A DNA stretch of 43,460 nt from Pseudobacteriovorax antillogorgiicola (GTDB lineage: Bacteria; Bdellovibrionota_B; Oligoflexia; Oligoflexales; CAIYRB01). Where the stretch lies: positions 1-43,460 of the forward strand of contig CAMAXT010000012.1 of the NCBI GenBank assembly GCA_945862295.1, read 5' to 3'. Shown one piece after another: positions 1 to 8,404 of this stretch. A program made the position numbers and the translations under genes. Position 1 is the stretch's first letter, and each line of letters starts with the position of its first letter. Below the pieces are notes generated by a model, which was not told the origin of the DNA, did not search any database, and saw nothing but the letters and a program-made list of their open reading frames with translations.

Positions 1-16
1 TTTTAGGTACCCCATC

Positions 17-256
17 ATGAAAATACATGCACACTTTAAGTTGGCCTTCGTGATTGGATTGCTCGCCATTGCGCATGTGCAATCGAAACACGGAGCCACC
101 ACGAATTTCTTCAATCCTGAACTAGTGGCTGCTGTAGTTTTAATTGTTATGGGATCGGTTTTTTTTGGTGGATCAAAAAAATCAAAAAAATCAAAAATCC
201 AAGAAAAAGAATCGCCGTTCCTACAAACGAGCGACGACTACGATCTTACTGCTTAA
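17..256 (+). CDS. Small hypothetical membrane protein (79 aa)
   Basis: I do not recognise a family. The protein starts with a short basic-hydrophobic segment (residues 1-22) that could be a signal sequence. A second strongly hydrophobic stretch follows at about residues 36-51, then a lysine/serine-rich cytoplasmic-type patch (GGSKKSKKSK) and an acidic C-terminus. This suggests a small inner-membrane protein with a positively charged tail. AGG lies about 9 bases before the ATG. The stop is 4 bases from the stop of the convergent lipoprotein gene. The upstream context is cut by the window edge, so operon membership is unknown. Confidence 0.5.
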   Translation: MKIHAHFKLAFVIGLLAIAHVQSKHGATTNFFNPELVAAVVLIVMGSVFFGGSKKSKKSKIQEKESPFLQTSDDYDLTA

Positions 257-260
257 TTTT

Positions 261-1124
261 TTACTTCTTAAAAACCGGCGCACCTAGAAGGTTCGCGAAA
301 CTCTGCCCCTTCGGCAGCTGCGTGAACATAGTGTGCGTTTGAGTGAAATTTTTCTGAAACTTTCCTAGTGTCGTCTTGGAACAATAATAACTATCGATTG
401 CCTCGGCTAAGACAATGTTAGCAAATTTGTCTTCGTTGTCTGTGCGTAAGTCCCACAACTTTTTGGAAGATCGAAAGTTGAGGACGGCTGCGTCTTCAAG
501 AAAAGCTTCCATAAGTTTTTTCTTCTGTGATGTATAGCTTTTTATTGCAACTTGAACAGCCTGATGGTCTTTATTTTTAGCGGTGGCTTTGTTCAAGCGT
601 TCAACAAGATACTCATTGTAGAAATAGACCATCACTCGCAATAGATTGTGACGGATTTTGCTTTCATCGTTTGGAAGAACAATCACAGGCTTGGAGCGCG
701 CGTTTGCTTGCTGCCAGCATGAGTCAACCTCAGCGTTACCTTCCTTGATGTACGTGCGTTCTTTAGTTGTCAGCTTGGTAGTCTTACAGGTTTCGACGCT
801 GTTTGGTTGCAACTCAATTGTGCCACCCTGTGCAAAGAACGGCCTTGAGATTGCTTCAGGAACATAGTGCAACGCATTCAGCGCCGCGAGCTGCGCATTG
901 GCGTCAAAAGATTTGATACGTACCAAGTATTTTTTTGTTCTTGCTGGAACAGTTTCAAGGGAGTCGTAGTTCGCTCCACAAAAATTCTTTGTGTATGTTC
1001 CTTTTGTGGCAGCAAGGTTGTCCAAGCTCCGCGTTGATGTGCTCTGATTTCTTACTGGGGCGCAAGAGAATAGAATGACCAGGCCACAAGAAATGGAGAT
1101 CTTTGGATTTGTAAATATTTTCAT
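261..1124 (-). CDS. Hypothetical lipoprotein (287 aa)
   Basis: The N-terminus has a hydrophobic signal segment ending in the lipobox LFSC, with the lipidated Cys at residue 21, so this is an envelope lipoprotein. The mature part is mixed alpha/beta, fairly basic, and holds Cys residues (NFCGANY, ETCK, DSCW, YYCSK) that could form periplasmic disulfides. No known domain was recognised. It starts 2 bases after the stop of the upstream P/T-rich lipoprotein gene, and its ribosome site (GGAGGAGAAT) lies inside the end of that gene. The two are therefore almost certainly one operon and translationally coupled. Confidence 0.75.
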   Translation of the reverse strand: MKIFTNPKISISCGLVILFSCAPVRNQSTSTRSLDNLAATKGTYTKNFCGANYDSLETVPARTKKYLVRIKSFDANAQLAALNALHYVPEAISRPFFAQGGTIELQPNSVETCKTTKLTTKERTYIKEGNAEVDSCWQQANARSKPVIVLPNDESKIRHNLLRVMVYFYNEYLVERLNKATAKNKDHQAVQVAIKSYTSQKKKLMEAFLEDAAVLNFRSSKKLWDLRTDNEDKFANIVLAEAIDSYYCSKTTLGKFQKNFTQTHTMFTQLPKGQSFANLLGAPVFKK

Positions 1125-1126
1125 GT

Positions 1127-1789
1127 TTATTCTCCTCCCGGTGCTGGGATTGCTGTAGGAGTCGGTGTGCCTGTCGGAGTCGGAGTTGGTTTCGGCGCCT
1201 CAACACCCGGCGTTGGAGTAGGATAAAGCGTCGAAGTCGCAGTCGGCGTCGATGTCGATGTCGATGTCGGAGTTGAAGTCGGTGTAGATGACGGAGTCGT
1301 CGGCTGTATCGTACTTGGAGTGCCGCCCAGTAAGCCAGAAATTAACGATCCAGTATTACCGCCACCGGTTCCTCCTGAATCGATAGAGATTAAAGACGAA
1401 AGGATCGCTTGCATCGCACCCTGGGGATTTTGCATCAAGCTAAGCAGTCCACCGATCGGATTAGAACTAAGAGTGCTGAAATCGAGTCCTGAACCTCCGG
1501 ACTGAGGCGTAGTCGGGTTCGTGTTTGGGTTGGTTGTTTCAGGAGGGGTTTCTTCTTCTGTCTCACCTGGAAGCTCTTCTTCTGGTTTTTCTTCGGGCTC
1601 ACCTTCCGGCGGAACTTCTGGCGGTGGCTCTGCAACGATAGGTGGACTGACCTCTCCCCCACCAGCGCCTGCACCTGCACTTGCGTCGCGTGTCTTCTCA
1701 GGTGTCTTAGGTGGCTTCGATGAACTGCAAGCTGCAGATAGAAAGCTACATATAATGAATGAGCTCAATATCATTAGATGATGTGTCAT
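1127..1789 (-). CDS. Pro/Thr/Glu-rich lipoprotein (220 aa)
   Basis: Residues 1-20 form a signal peptide ending in the lipobox LSAAC (Cys21). The mature protein is low complexity throughout. A Pro/Glu-rich stretch (about 45-85) is followed by an Asn/Thr/Pro/Gly segment, a short hydrophobic middle (GGLLSLMQNPQGAMQ), and a C-terminal region of Thr-Pro and Ser-Thr repeats. Such compositions fit an extended periplasmic spacer or a surface-exposed stalk and not an enzyme. The DNA for the C-terminus (about 1140-1310) is a degenerate six-base repeat. It is the first gene of a two-gene lipoprotein operon. ORFs in other frames here are by-products of the repeats. Confidence 0.65.
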   Translation of the reverse strand: MTHHLMILSSFIICSFLSAACSSSKPPKTPEKTRDASAGAGAGGGEVSPPIVAEPPPEVPPEGEPEEKPEEELPGETEEETPPETTNPNTNPTTPQSGGSGLDFSTLSSNPIGGLLSLMQNPQGAMQAILSSLISIDSGGTGGGNTGSLISGLLGGTPSTIQPTTPSSTPTSTPTSTSTSTPTATSTLYPTPTPGVEAPKPTPTPTGTPTPTAIPAPGGE

Positions 1790-1858
1790 AGGCAGTCTTC
1801 CACGCAGATTGGTTACAAGGGTTCTTTATCTATCGACAGAATTGCAGGGAAGTAAAAG

Positions 1859-2270
1859 ATGCCGTGGTTTACCTTGCCCATAGGACCATCTGTAAAAATA
1901 GGGTTCCCTTGAATTTCTCAGTCAATTTGGAAACTTACTTGTCTCTATTCGTTCAGAAGACGATGATCTTATCCTCAAGATTAAGAAGAGTGAAGGCAAA
2001 TGGATCTCTGTCCCTTGGCCGGCTCGAGGAGCAAGCGCAACTTCAGAGGCTATTTGTGGCGAAAAAGAAACCGTTGCTGAGATTCAAATTGAACACCCAG
2101 GAAAAGGCACCATTAACCCAGGCACTCCATTCCTCGGTGTCGTCAGCAAAGAAAAAAATACGATCGAAATCGGCTATGAAGTTGATGGAAGCTGTAGTGG
2201 AACCGGTTGCCAGGATGACAATGTCGTTGTGTTATCATGCCCGAATGGAATAAGTGTAAAGGGTATGTAA
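1859..2270 (+). pseudogene. Small gene disrupted by a one-base frameshift
   Basis: The protein-like reading starts at ATG 1859, six bases after AGGGAAG. It runs MPWFTLPIGPSVKIG and then hits TGA at 1910. Moving by one base within GGG (1901-1903) continues an uninterrupted frame to TAA at 2268-2270. That continuation contains a well-behaved beta-rich sequence with ETVAEIQIEHPGKG and three Cys (SCSGTGC, VLSCPNG). The continuation frame has no start codon of its own after the TAG at 1899. The rejoined product would be about 136 aa. The longer ATG-initiated frame over the same DNA (1864-2253) has a composition typical of an out-of-frame shadow. Either the gene is dead, it uses frameshifting, or there is a sequencing error. 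Confidence 0.5.
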
Positions 2271-2292
2271 TTTTCATCAAATAGAGGTCCAA

Positions 2293-2712
2293 ATGGAATA
2301 CCTGCACACAATGATTAGAGTTAGAGATCTCGATGCTAGTATAGAATTCTTTGTGAAGAACTTAGGTTTAGTGGAAACGAGAAGACGTGAAGTCGAGGCC
2401 GGAAGGTTTACTCTGGTTTTTCTTGCGACTAAGCCCGGCGCACCTGAGATTGAGCTAACATTTAACTGGGATCAAAAAGAACCTTACACCGTCGGCCGTA
2501 ATTTCGGTCACCTTGCATATGATGTTGATGACATCTACCAGACCTGTGAAAGACTGAGTAAAGCTGGAGTTTCGATTTTACGTCCACCAAGAGATGGGAA
2601 AATGGCCTTTGTCAGATCCCCTGATCAGATCTCAGTCGAACTATTGCAAAAGGGCTCCCCACTTCCCGCAAAGGAACCTTGGGTTTCAATGCAAAATACT
2701 GGTGAATGGTAA
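2293..2712 (+). CDS. gloA: Lactoylglutathione lyase (glyoxalase I)
   Basis: This VOC-fold enzyme isomerises the hemithioacetal of methylglyoxal and glutathione to S-lactoylglutathione in the cytoplasm. The length (139 aa) matches bacterial GloA. The sequence begins [20 protein letters not shown], close to the E. coli enzyme. The four metal ligands can be placed: His5, Glu54 (EIELTFNW), His73 (FGHLAYDV) and Glu116 (ISVELLQ). The short form lacking the yeast-type insertions suggests a Ni/Co-activated class, which is an inference. It stands alone, with its own ribosome site (AGAGG) and a strong terminator right after the stop. Confidence 0.93.
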   Translation: MEYLHTMIRVRDLDASIEFFVKNLGLVETRRREVEAGRFTLVFLATKPGAPEIELTFNWDQKEPYTVGRNFGHLAYDVDDIYQTCERLSKAGVSILRPPRDGKMAFVRSPDQISVELLQKGSPLPAKEPWVSMQNTGEW

Positions 2713-2744
2713 AAGAGCCCGGAGATGACTCCAGGCTCTTTTTG
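2711..2744. terminator. Bidirectional intrinsic terminator
   Basis: Inverted repeat AAAGAGCC (2712-2719) / GGCTCTTT (2734-2741) is flanked by an A-run on the left and T-run on the right. It can end transcription of gloA (+) and of the convergent lipoprotein gene (-). Confidence 0.8.
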
Positions 2745-2762
2745 TTGCGATAGACTTTGCGA

Positions 2763-4724
2763 TTAGAACGGGCTAACACCCGCACCAATCTTATCATTTG
2801 GATACCAATCACAGTAGAAATAGACCGCAAACTTCTTATCATTCACAGCAAAAATCTCCGCATGGGTTGGTAGATCTTGACCAGTAGTCAGATTCCACTT
2901 GTGCGCGATGTGGGCGTAGTTAATCGTTGAATCACTGTCTTCAAAGTAACGGTTATAGCCGATAGTTGTTGTCTTAAGTTGACCGCCTCTATTGTACTGA
3001 ACTTCATACTTTGTTTTAGTGCAGTGCATGACACCAGCGAAGGCAGTTTTCAAGTTCGACCAGGTAATATGGACGATGCCTGCAGTGTTGGTCAAGCGAG
3101 CGTCGGTGATTGTTGGTCTAGATTCACTCAAAGGGCCGTCTTTAGCGTATGACTTCGGGATGAGGTTTGGCGCAGAAGTATCGTCTAATGGATTACCGTA
3201 TTCGCAACGAGTCTCACCGTAGCTTACGTAAACAAAAGATGAGGCACTTGAGTTCGTCGCAGTGACAGGACACTTGAATACAACTTGATGTTTGACGATA
3301 TCTTCTTTGGTCGTTTCAACCTTTGAAATTTTTGATTCGAAAATTTTAGAGAAATCACACAATTTGAATTTCAGTCGAATTGAACTAGAGCTTTCTTCGT
3401 CTTTTACAGTGAACTCGTCTTTAAGAACTTGCAGGCTATCAACAATCTTTCCAGAGCAATCATTATTCCACTTCTCTAGGAATGAGCTGTCGCTTTCTGC
3501 GACAGTTTTATCGTTGCTCAATAGAACTTTATTTTCAATATTTTTAACTGAAATAGTTGCTTTGAGAACGTCGTTTTTGCTTACTGAAAGTGCTGATGAA
3601 ATAGTGCGAAAGTCTTCATAGCTAATGTCTTTGTGTGAGGAAAGTTCTTCACCATTCAATACTAAACTGACGTCAAATTTCAACGACTCAGTGGCAGCAA
3701 AAGTACCTATTGAGGCGCTGCTGTATGTGCCCGGGACAACCAAGTTTCTTGGTTGGTGATTCCAGTTACAGTAGAAGTACATCGCCATTTTCGACGCTTG
3801 CGCTCCCCTAATGTTGATACCTTTAGGATAGTCTGGAGAGATGCGAAGCTTTGGTATCATACTTTTAGTCAAAGGATCTTGAACATGGTCCCAAACAAGG
3901 AGTGCCGTCTTAACATCGTTGTTGCGCTCTCGGTAAGACATTTCTGCTTTTGAAGTATGGCAATCATTGTATTTAGCAAAACCTGCCCAGTGGATTGTTG
4001 TTTGTCCATTATTCCATGAGAACGCTGAATCTGACTGGTCGCCGTTGACCTTGGTCATCATAAAGTTTCTTAATACTGGAGTGCGGTCACCGAAGGCCGC
4101 TGCTGGTTGGTATTCTTCTGGGACTTCATTTGGAACTTCAGGTTCTGCAGCAATTTCGCTTTCGGGAATAGCAATCTTACATGAGGATTGATTGTATGAT
4201 TTTAAAATAGTTTCTCTGTATTCATACTCATTTGGGACTGAACATTTATAGACAACTTGTTTTTTTCCTTGGCCTACATCGGTAGATGTTAAATCAAACA
4301 AACTCAGAAATTCGCCGTCGCTAGAAAAGTCAGGACGGAATGCTTCCTTCAATTTGATTGGAGAAGAACAAAGAACCTCTGGCCCGCCGGAGCTTACTGC
4401 TGCCACGATATCTTTTTCTTCAGAGACTTTTAGAGAGAATTGTTTTTCGAAGTTTTGTTGGTCTGTGTTGCCGGTCGAGGTGCTTAGATCTAAGCCGGAA
4501 GACTTGTCAAACATTTGGATGTGGTCCAGCTTAACTGTGGTGACAGGAAAGTTGGCTTTCAAGGTAAACTTAACTTCAGAACCTGAACTAATTTCAGACT
4601 TGTCAGCCGTTAGACTACAAGCAGCATTAGATCCAGAATTATGCTTCTTACCGCCACCGCCGCATCCAGTCGCGACTAACCCAGCTGTGAAACAAGCTGT
4701 GAGAGCAATTCGCGATTTTATCAT
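2763..4724 (-). CDS. Large lipoprotein with internally duplicated modules (653 aa)
   Basis: I chose ATG 4724 because AGGAG lies 7 bases upstream; longer readings (to 4796) would place the ribosome site inside the gene. The protein then begins MIKSRIALTACFTAGLVATGC, a lipobox with Cys21, followed by a Gly-rich linker. The mature part is beta-rich and contains a duplication. A segment ending in KMAMYFYCNW (about residues 318-327) is matched near the C-terminus by KFAVYFYCDW, each preceded by a Trp/Cys-containing strand set (IHWAGFAKYNDCH and ITWSNLKTAFAGVMHC). Cys spacing is similar in both copies. No family was recognised; a cell-surface or periplasmic adhesion-like role is only a guess. It is probably a single-gene unit, since no close neighbour lies on this strand. 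Confidence 0.75.
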   Translation of the reverse strand: MIKSRIALTACFTAGLVATGCGGGGKKHNSGSNAACSLTADKSEISSGSEVKFTLKANFPVTTVKLDHIQMFDKSSGLDLSTSTGNTDQQNFEKQFSLKVSEEKDIVAAVSSGGPEVLCSSPIKLKEAFRPDFSSDGEFLSLFDLTSTDVGQGKKQVVYKCSVPNEYEYRETILKSYNQSSCKIAIPESEIAAEPEVPNEVPEEYQPAAAFGDRTPVLRNFMMTKVNGDQSDSAFSWNNGQTTIHWAGFAKYNDCHTSKAEMSYRERNNDVKTALLVWDHVQDPLTKSMIPKLRISPDYPKGINIRGAQASKMAMYFYCNWNHQPRNLVVPGTYSSASIGTFAATESLKFDVSLVLNGEELSSHKDISYEDFRTISSALSVSKNDVLKATISVKNIENKVLLSNDKTVAESDSSFLEKWNNDCSGKIVDSLQVLKDEFTVKDEESSSSIRLKFKLCDFSKIFESKISKVETTKEDIVKHQVVFKCPVTATNSSASSFVYVSYGETRCEYGNPLDDTSAPNLIPKSYAKDGPLSESRPTITDARLTNTAGIVHITWSNLKTAFAGVMHCTKTKYEVQYNRGGQLKTTTIGYNRYFEDSDSTINYAHIAHKWNLTTGQDLPTHAEIFAVNDKKFAVYFYCDWYPNDKIGAGVSPF

Positions 4725-4904
4725 TTTCATACTCCTACTTAGGTTGAAAGCAGCCATTATTTTGGCAGCCTGGATCTTTTGTAGGTCAGATTCCAAAAGC
4801 CAGATTGACTGGTATTGTCATAATTTCATTGAACTGTTCGGTTTATGTGCATTGTTTGGGGGCTTCATTGGCTAATTTAACCAAAGTTGCCTTTTAGGTT
4901 TAGA

Positions 4905-5219
4905 ATGTTAAAACAAGGTATGAGTGAAGCAGTCAAAGTAACAGTAAAATCCAAAAGCGCTGAAGCAAGCCATTCCATGCGCAAAGGCCTCGGTATACAG
5001 GCTTTGTGTTTGCGCGCAAAAACTCCTATTGAGTTTGATTGCCGAAAGGCTGATTGCGGGATCTGCATCGTCCATGTGATCAATGGTGCCGAAAATCTGA
5101 CCGAACAGACTCCTGCCGAAAAGGACTTTTTGATCGCAATGCGGGCGGATCCAGATGAGCGTCTCGCCTGTCAATGCCGCGTCTTAGGCGATGTCGAACT
5201 TTTCGTAGATGAATTTTAG
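4905..5219 (+). CDS. [2Fe-2S] ferredoxin
   Basis: A plant/adrenodoxin-like 2Fe-2S electron carrier of about 104 aa. The cluster-binding pattern is visible as FDCRKADCGIC (C-x4-C-x2-C) plus the distant Cys in LACQC. The rest follows the beta-grasp ferredoxin layout: an N-terminal strand pair, the cluster loop, then the AEKDFL helix. An upstream in-frame TTG at 4887 and a downstream ATG at 4920 are possible. ATG 4905 is preferred because AGG sits about 7 bases before it. Its redox partner is not identifiable; a P450 (23478-24746) in the same window would need such a donor, but it lies 18 kb away. Confidence 0.87.
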   Translation: MLKQGMSEAVKVTVKSKSAEASHSMRKGLGIQALCLRAKTPIEFDCRKADCGICIVHVINGAENLTEQTPAEKDFLIAMRADPDERLACQCRVLGDVELFVDEF

Positions 5220-5239
5220 AGAGAATTTGATTTTATAAG

Positions 5240-5268
5240 AAAAAGGATGCGGTGCCGCATCCTTTTTT
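5240..5268. terminator. Strong bidirectional terminator
   Basis: Perfect stem AAAAAGGATGCGG / CCGCATCCTTTTT with a 2-base loop, and A- and T-runs on either side. It sits between the convergent ferredoxin and cytochrome genes. Confidence 0.9.
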
Positions 5269-5270
5269 AT

Positions 5271-5897
5271 TCAGTCATCGTCTCCCGGGATCCGGTCGTC
5301 GTTATTATTCGGTGATCTCCAGGTAACGTCCCTGCCGTAGCGTAGCCATCCCATAATCACTCTGCCTTCGACCGAGGATGCGAAGTCACGGTTAGTGGGT
5401 GGCATCTTGGTCTCGTCTAGAGCATTCCAAGCACTTTTCGCTCGGCGGCGCATATTTGCTAACGTGACCAACGGTAAACTCGCCATCGGCCGTCCGGGTG
5501 AGTGACAGATTTGACAGTTACTTTTGATTAATGGCTCGACCTCAGCGAAGGTCAGCAACCTTGGATCCTTGGTGATGAGCGAAGGTTGTTGGCTTGGTTC
5601 AGAGAGATCTTTACCGTTTGTTAGCCAGTCCAGCAGTTTCTTGCCTTCTGCCGAGTCTGAAAAATCCGGATTGCCCATGGGCATATCACCGTTCGCAACA
5701 GCTCTTTTCATGCGATCTTGTTTACCTTTGATTTCAGTCAATGATTCAAAAGGTAGAACGCTGACAGGGCCATCGGCTGCGTGGCATACGACGCAGTTGT
5801 CATCGACGATGTTTTTAACATCGGTGTAAAGAAGCTGCGCGTGTACCGGAAAAGACCAGCATAGAAAGACTGAAATAATTGGACTTATTCGCCACAT
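5271..5897 (-). CDS. Periplasmic two-CxxCH cytochrome c-like protein
   Basis: A cleavable signal peptide (residues 1-20, ending VHA) directs this 208-aa protein to the periplasm. Two repeated heme c domains are seen: CVVCH at residues 35-39 followed by GDMPMGN (about 71-76), and CQICH at 128-132 followed by TKMPPTN. The Met in each MP motif is the probable distal heme ligand. Between them lies a KLLDWLTNGKD segment, repeated at the end as IMGWLRYGRD, which supports a tandem duplication. Such short c domains occur in membrane-associated electron transfer or cytochrome-type sensor modules. It follows the cupredoxin gene with a 24-base gap, so the two probably form one operon and may pass electrons to one another. 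Confidence 0.82.
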   Translation of the reverse strand: MWRISPIISVFLCWSFPVHAQLLYTDVKNIVDDNCVVCHAADGPVSVLPFESLTEIKGKQDRMKRAVANGDMPMGNPDFSDSAEGKKLLDWLTNGKDLSEPSQQPSLITKDPRLLTFAEVEPLIKSNCQICHSPGRPMASLPLVTLANMRRRAKSAWNALDETKMPPTNRDFASSVEGRVIMGWLRYGRDVTWRSPNNNDDRIPGDDD

Positions 5898-5921
5898 TTT
5901 TAATCTGTCCTTTTCCTAGAA

Positions 5922-6596
5922 TCACTCAACGATAACAGTGCCTACGTGGCCCATTGCTTCGTGAGGTTTGCAGAAGTATTTGTAGGTTCCTGGAACAACC
6001 AACTTCATTGAAAAAGTAGCGCCGCCTTCAATGCTGCCGGAGTGAAATGGTGTCGCGCCTGTTGGCACAGCTGCATTTGCTGGGTTCGCAGCGAGTGCTG
6101 GATCAGTTGTGACAGTGTGTATTTGCGTCGTTGTATTGATCCATCGAACAGTCTGGCCAGCTTTGATACGCACTTCTTTTGGAGAAAAAGAGATACCGAT
6201 AACGTCAACGTTGACGATATCAGGGCGTACGACAGCGAGTTCGCCAGATTTCACTGTTCCGTCAGCAAAAGAAAGAGCGAAGCGGTATAGGCCTGTTTTC
6301 TCAAATACGAGGGCTGCGCTTTCACCTTGTGCGACAGACCGAGTGAATGGAGTGGCGCCAGCTGGAATGGCGATCGTTGCACCGACAACGGTTGAAGATG
6401 GATCAAAGATCAACTCAACGTCTGTACCGCTAGTATTCTTCCAAACAGTTGGCGTAGTTGATTCAACAGACTGGCCTCTGAGGTGATTTACTGCGGTGAT
6501 TGATACGTTGTAGGTGAATGGCGTAGCAATTGCGCTACTGGCAATCATCGTAGCCGTGGCTACAACTAAGCCACGAACTAGGTTCTTCGTTGTCAT
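5922..6596 (-). CDS. Plastocyanin/azurin-like type-1 copper protein
   Basis: A 224-aa secreted protein with a signal peptide (about residues 1-25, ending AIA). The C-terminal half is a cupredoxin domain with all four type-1 copper ligands visible: His160 (QIHTVT), Cys209, His212 and Met215 in YFCKPHEAMGH. The N-terminal half (about 27-125) is another beta-rich segment without copper ligands, possibly a degenerate cupredoxin fold. AAGGA lies 8-9 bases before the ATG. It is first in a two-gene operon with the two-CxxCH cytochrome, so it is likely a small soluble electron carrier in periplasmic electron flow. Confidence 0.88.
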   Translation of the reverse strand: MTTKNLVRGLVVATATMIASSAIATPFTYNVSITAVNHLRGQSVESTTPTVWKNTSGTDVELIFDPSSTVVGATIAIPAGATPFTRSVAQGESAALVFEKTGLYRFALSFADGTVKSGELAVVRPDIVNVDVIGISFSPKEVRIKAGQTVRWINTTTQIHTVTTDPALAANPANAAVPTGATPFHSGSIEGGATFSMKLVVPGTYKYFCKPHEAMGHVGTVIVE

Positions 6597-6830
6597 GTTT
6601 TAGGTCCTTTTGTGTTTAGAGTTATTAATTCCGACATCGATATATTCCTCGATCAGACCCATGAGATGTACTGATACCGGCTTGGATTTCTGAGGCGATT
6701 CTGAGGGGGTAATTTTGCTGAGCAGTGAAGCCAGGCCAGAAGGTATTCGTCTGAATTAACTGGTAAAAAAATTTAGACTGGTTGTAGAGTGCAGCTGTTG
6801 GTCCTCCCTCAAATTGAAAAGGAGTCCCAA

Positions 6831-6878
6831 ATGAAAGACGTTTCGAAACTAGTTAGCAGAATAGGTTCTTATCCCTGA
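6831..6878 (+). other. Orphan ribosome site and 15-codon ORF at the edge of an IS element
   Basis: AAAAGGAG stands 6 bases before an ATG that opens only 15 codons (MKDVSKLVSRIGSYP). The stop falls at what looks like the left end of the IS. This may be the start of a gene cut off by the insertion. No continuation was identified beyond the right end of the element. Between 6597 and 6830 I see no other gene; that stretch should hold the promoter of the copper-protein gene. Confidence 0.25.
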
Positions 6879-8404
6879 TCTGAAGTTTTTTACTGCTTGA
6901 CGCATCTCAACATCACGCCCAACACGATCTTCCCGCATTTGACGCGCCGCACCCACACTTCGATTTTATCCACAGGAAATATTGAGGTTGCAAAGAATTT
7001 TTTATTGCAAAAAAGAAAAGGCTTCCTAAGATCTCGGTCGACTAAAACCAAAATGAAATCAAAGAAAGCCTCAAACAATGCTTATCAAAATCGCCCGTAC
7101 CGAGAAAGAACTGTCCGCCAATGCCGGTCTTGTTATTTTTAAACAGCTCATCGATTCCATCGGCCTTGATCAACTCCTGACCAACTGCATCCCGACACTA
7201 AAAAAAGGTCCGGCTAAAAACCTCAAAAAATTCAGACATCTACTGCTTGCCTTTGAAACCGGTGCCGACTGCCTCGACGATCTTGAAAAGCTGAGCTGCG
7301 ATGATGCGTTTCAAGCGGTATGCGGCGGCAAAGTATACTCGCCCAAAGCTTACTGAGATTTTCTACGTTTCTTTTCTGAGATGCACTGCAAAAACCTTAA
7401 TCATGCTCTGATCGAAACAAGTTTTAGACTTAGAAAGCTCCAGTCGATAGGTGCGACCTCCATTACCATAGATATCGACTCCACGAGTAATGAGCAGCAC
7501 GGAAAGAAAATGGAAGGCGTCTGCTTCAACTACAACGGCATCAATTGCCTCGACACCATTCAGGCCTTTGACGAGTACGGTTTCCAATATTGGAACAACG
7601 TCCGACCGGGGAACAATCACACAGCGAGCGGTGCACAGGAAATTATTCACGAAGTATTCAACCGCATGCCTGATTCCCTAAGTAAACTCACGCGCTATGT
7701 CAGAGCTGACAGCGGTTACTGCAAAAAGGATTTTTTTCATGCTTGCGCTGGTAAAAATGCTCGTTTTGTAGTCTGCATGCGAAGCCTGATGTACAAGCCT
7801 TTGATCAACTTGGTCACTGAATGGAAAAAACAAGAACCTAAAGACACTGACCGCATTGTCTTTGTCGGAAATCGCGAATGCGAGGTGGGTGAAACCGTTT
7901 ACTGGCCTAAAAATTCGCCCCTAAGACTGCGAGTGATCCTGATTCGGGCGGTGAAGGTCGGCAGAGAAAGCCAGTTGGTCAAGGGCCAGGAGGATTATGA
8001 TTACCAAGGCTGGGTCAGTAGTATTTCTGACGCGATGGACCCAGAGGATATCGTAAAAATGTACCGGAAAAGAGGACATGCAGAAAATTTCATTCGCGAG
8101 CTAAAGAACGGGATGGATCTGCATCACTATCCTTGTCAAAAATTGGTCGCCAACAAAGCCTTCGGTCTAATCGCTGCATTCGCATACAACCTGATGCGGT
8201 TTGTCGCTCTAAAAGACAACCCGAAACGCCCACAGTTTGCGAAAGCTATTCGGTTTAAATTTATCCATCTCCCGGCGCAAATCGTCCGCCACGCTCGGGA
8301 GGTGATTTTTCGTTTCATGGACCGCCACTACGAGGAGGTGAACCGCTGGATGTGTTACATAAAAAATTTAGAATTTGGTGTTGTTTAGGAAGAAGTCGGA
8401 TCGG
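6873..8404 (+). mobile_element. IS1380-like insertion sequence (ends tentative)
   Basis: The element is recognised by its transposase (7078-8388). Proposed ends are about 6873 (CCTGATCTGAAGTT...) and about 8404. The reverse complement of the right side (CCGATCCGACTTCTTCC) resembles the left end with one or two gaps. The resulting length, about 1.5 kb, is near the family range, and the transposase stop lies about 16 bases from the right end. No clear target-site duplication was found, so exact boundaries are uncertain and the element may be old. The 200 bases before the transposase hold no convincing gene. Confidence 0.6.
7078..8388 (+). pseudogene. IS1380-family transposase interrupted by one in-frame TGA
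   Basis: Two readings, 7078-7356 and 7381-8388, lie in the same frame. A single TGA at 7354-7356 is the only break (SPKAY-stop-DFLRFFSEMH), giving a 436-codon whole that fits the family's usual length. N-terminal family hallmarks are ELSANAGLVIFKQLID and GADCLDDLEKL. The catalytic core shows TIDIDST (first acidic residue), RADSGYC (second Asp) and RGHAENFIRELKNG (catalytic Glu in the Y-x-x-R/E region). The change is most simply CGA to TGA or TGG to TGA. Readthrough would restore full activity, but otherwise the copy is inactive, or re-initiates at ATG 7381 to give a protein lacking the DNA-binding end. Confidence 0.85.

Noticed and set aside
1521-1781. Ser/Gly-rich plus-strand ORF antisense to the Pro/Thr lipoprotein
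   Set aside because: Mirror of the low-complexity lipoprotein sequence, with no ribosome site.
1864-2253. 129-aa plus-strand ORF
   Set aside because: Lys/Arg/Ser-rich shadow composition; the adjacent frame with a one-base shift is much more protein-like.
4354-4875. 173-aa plus-strand ORF antisense to the large lipoprotein
   Set aside because: Lies almost wholly opposite a well-supported lipoprotein gene and has no ribosome site or family features.
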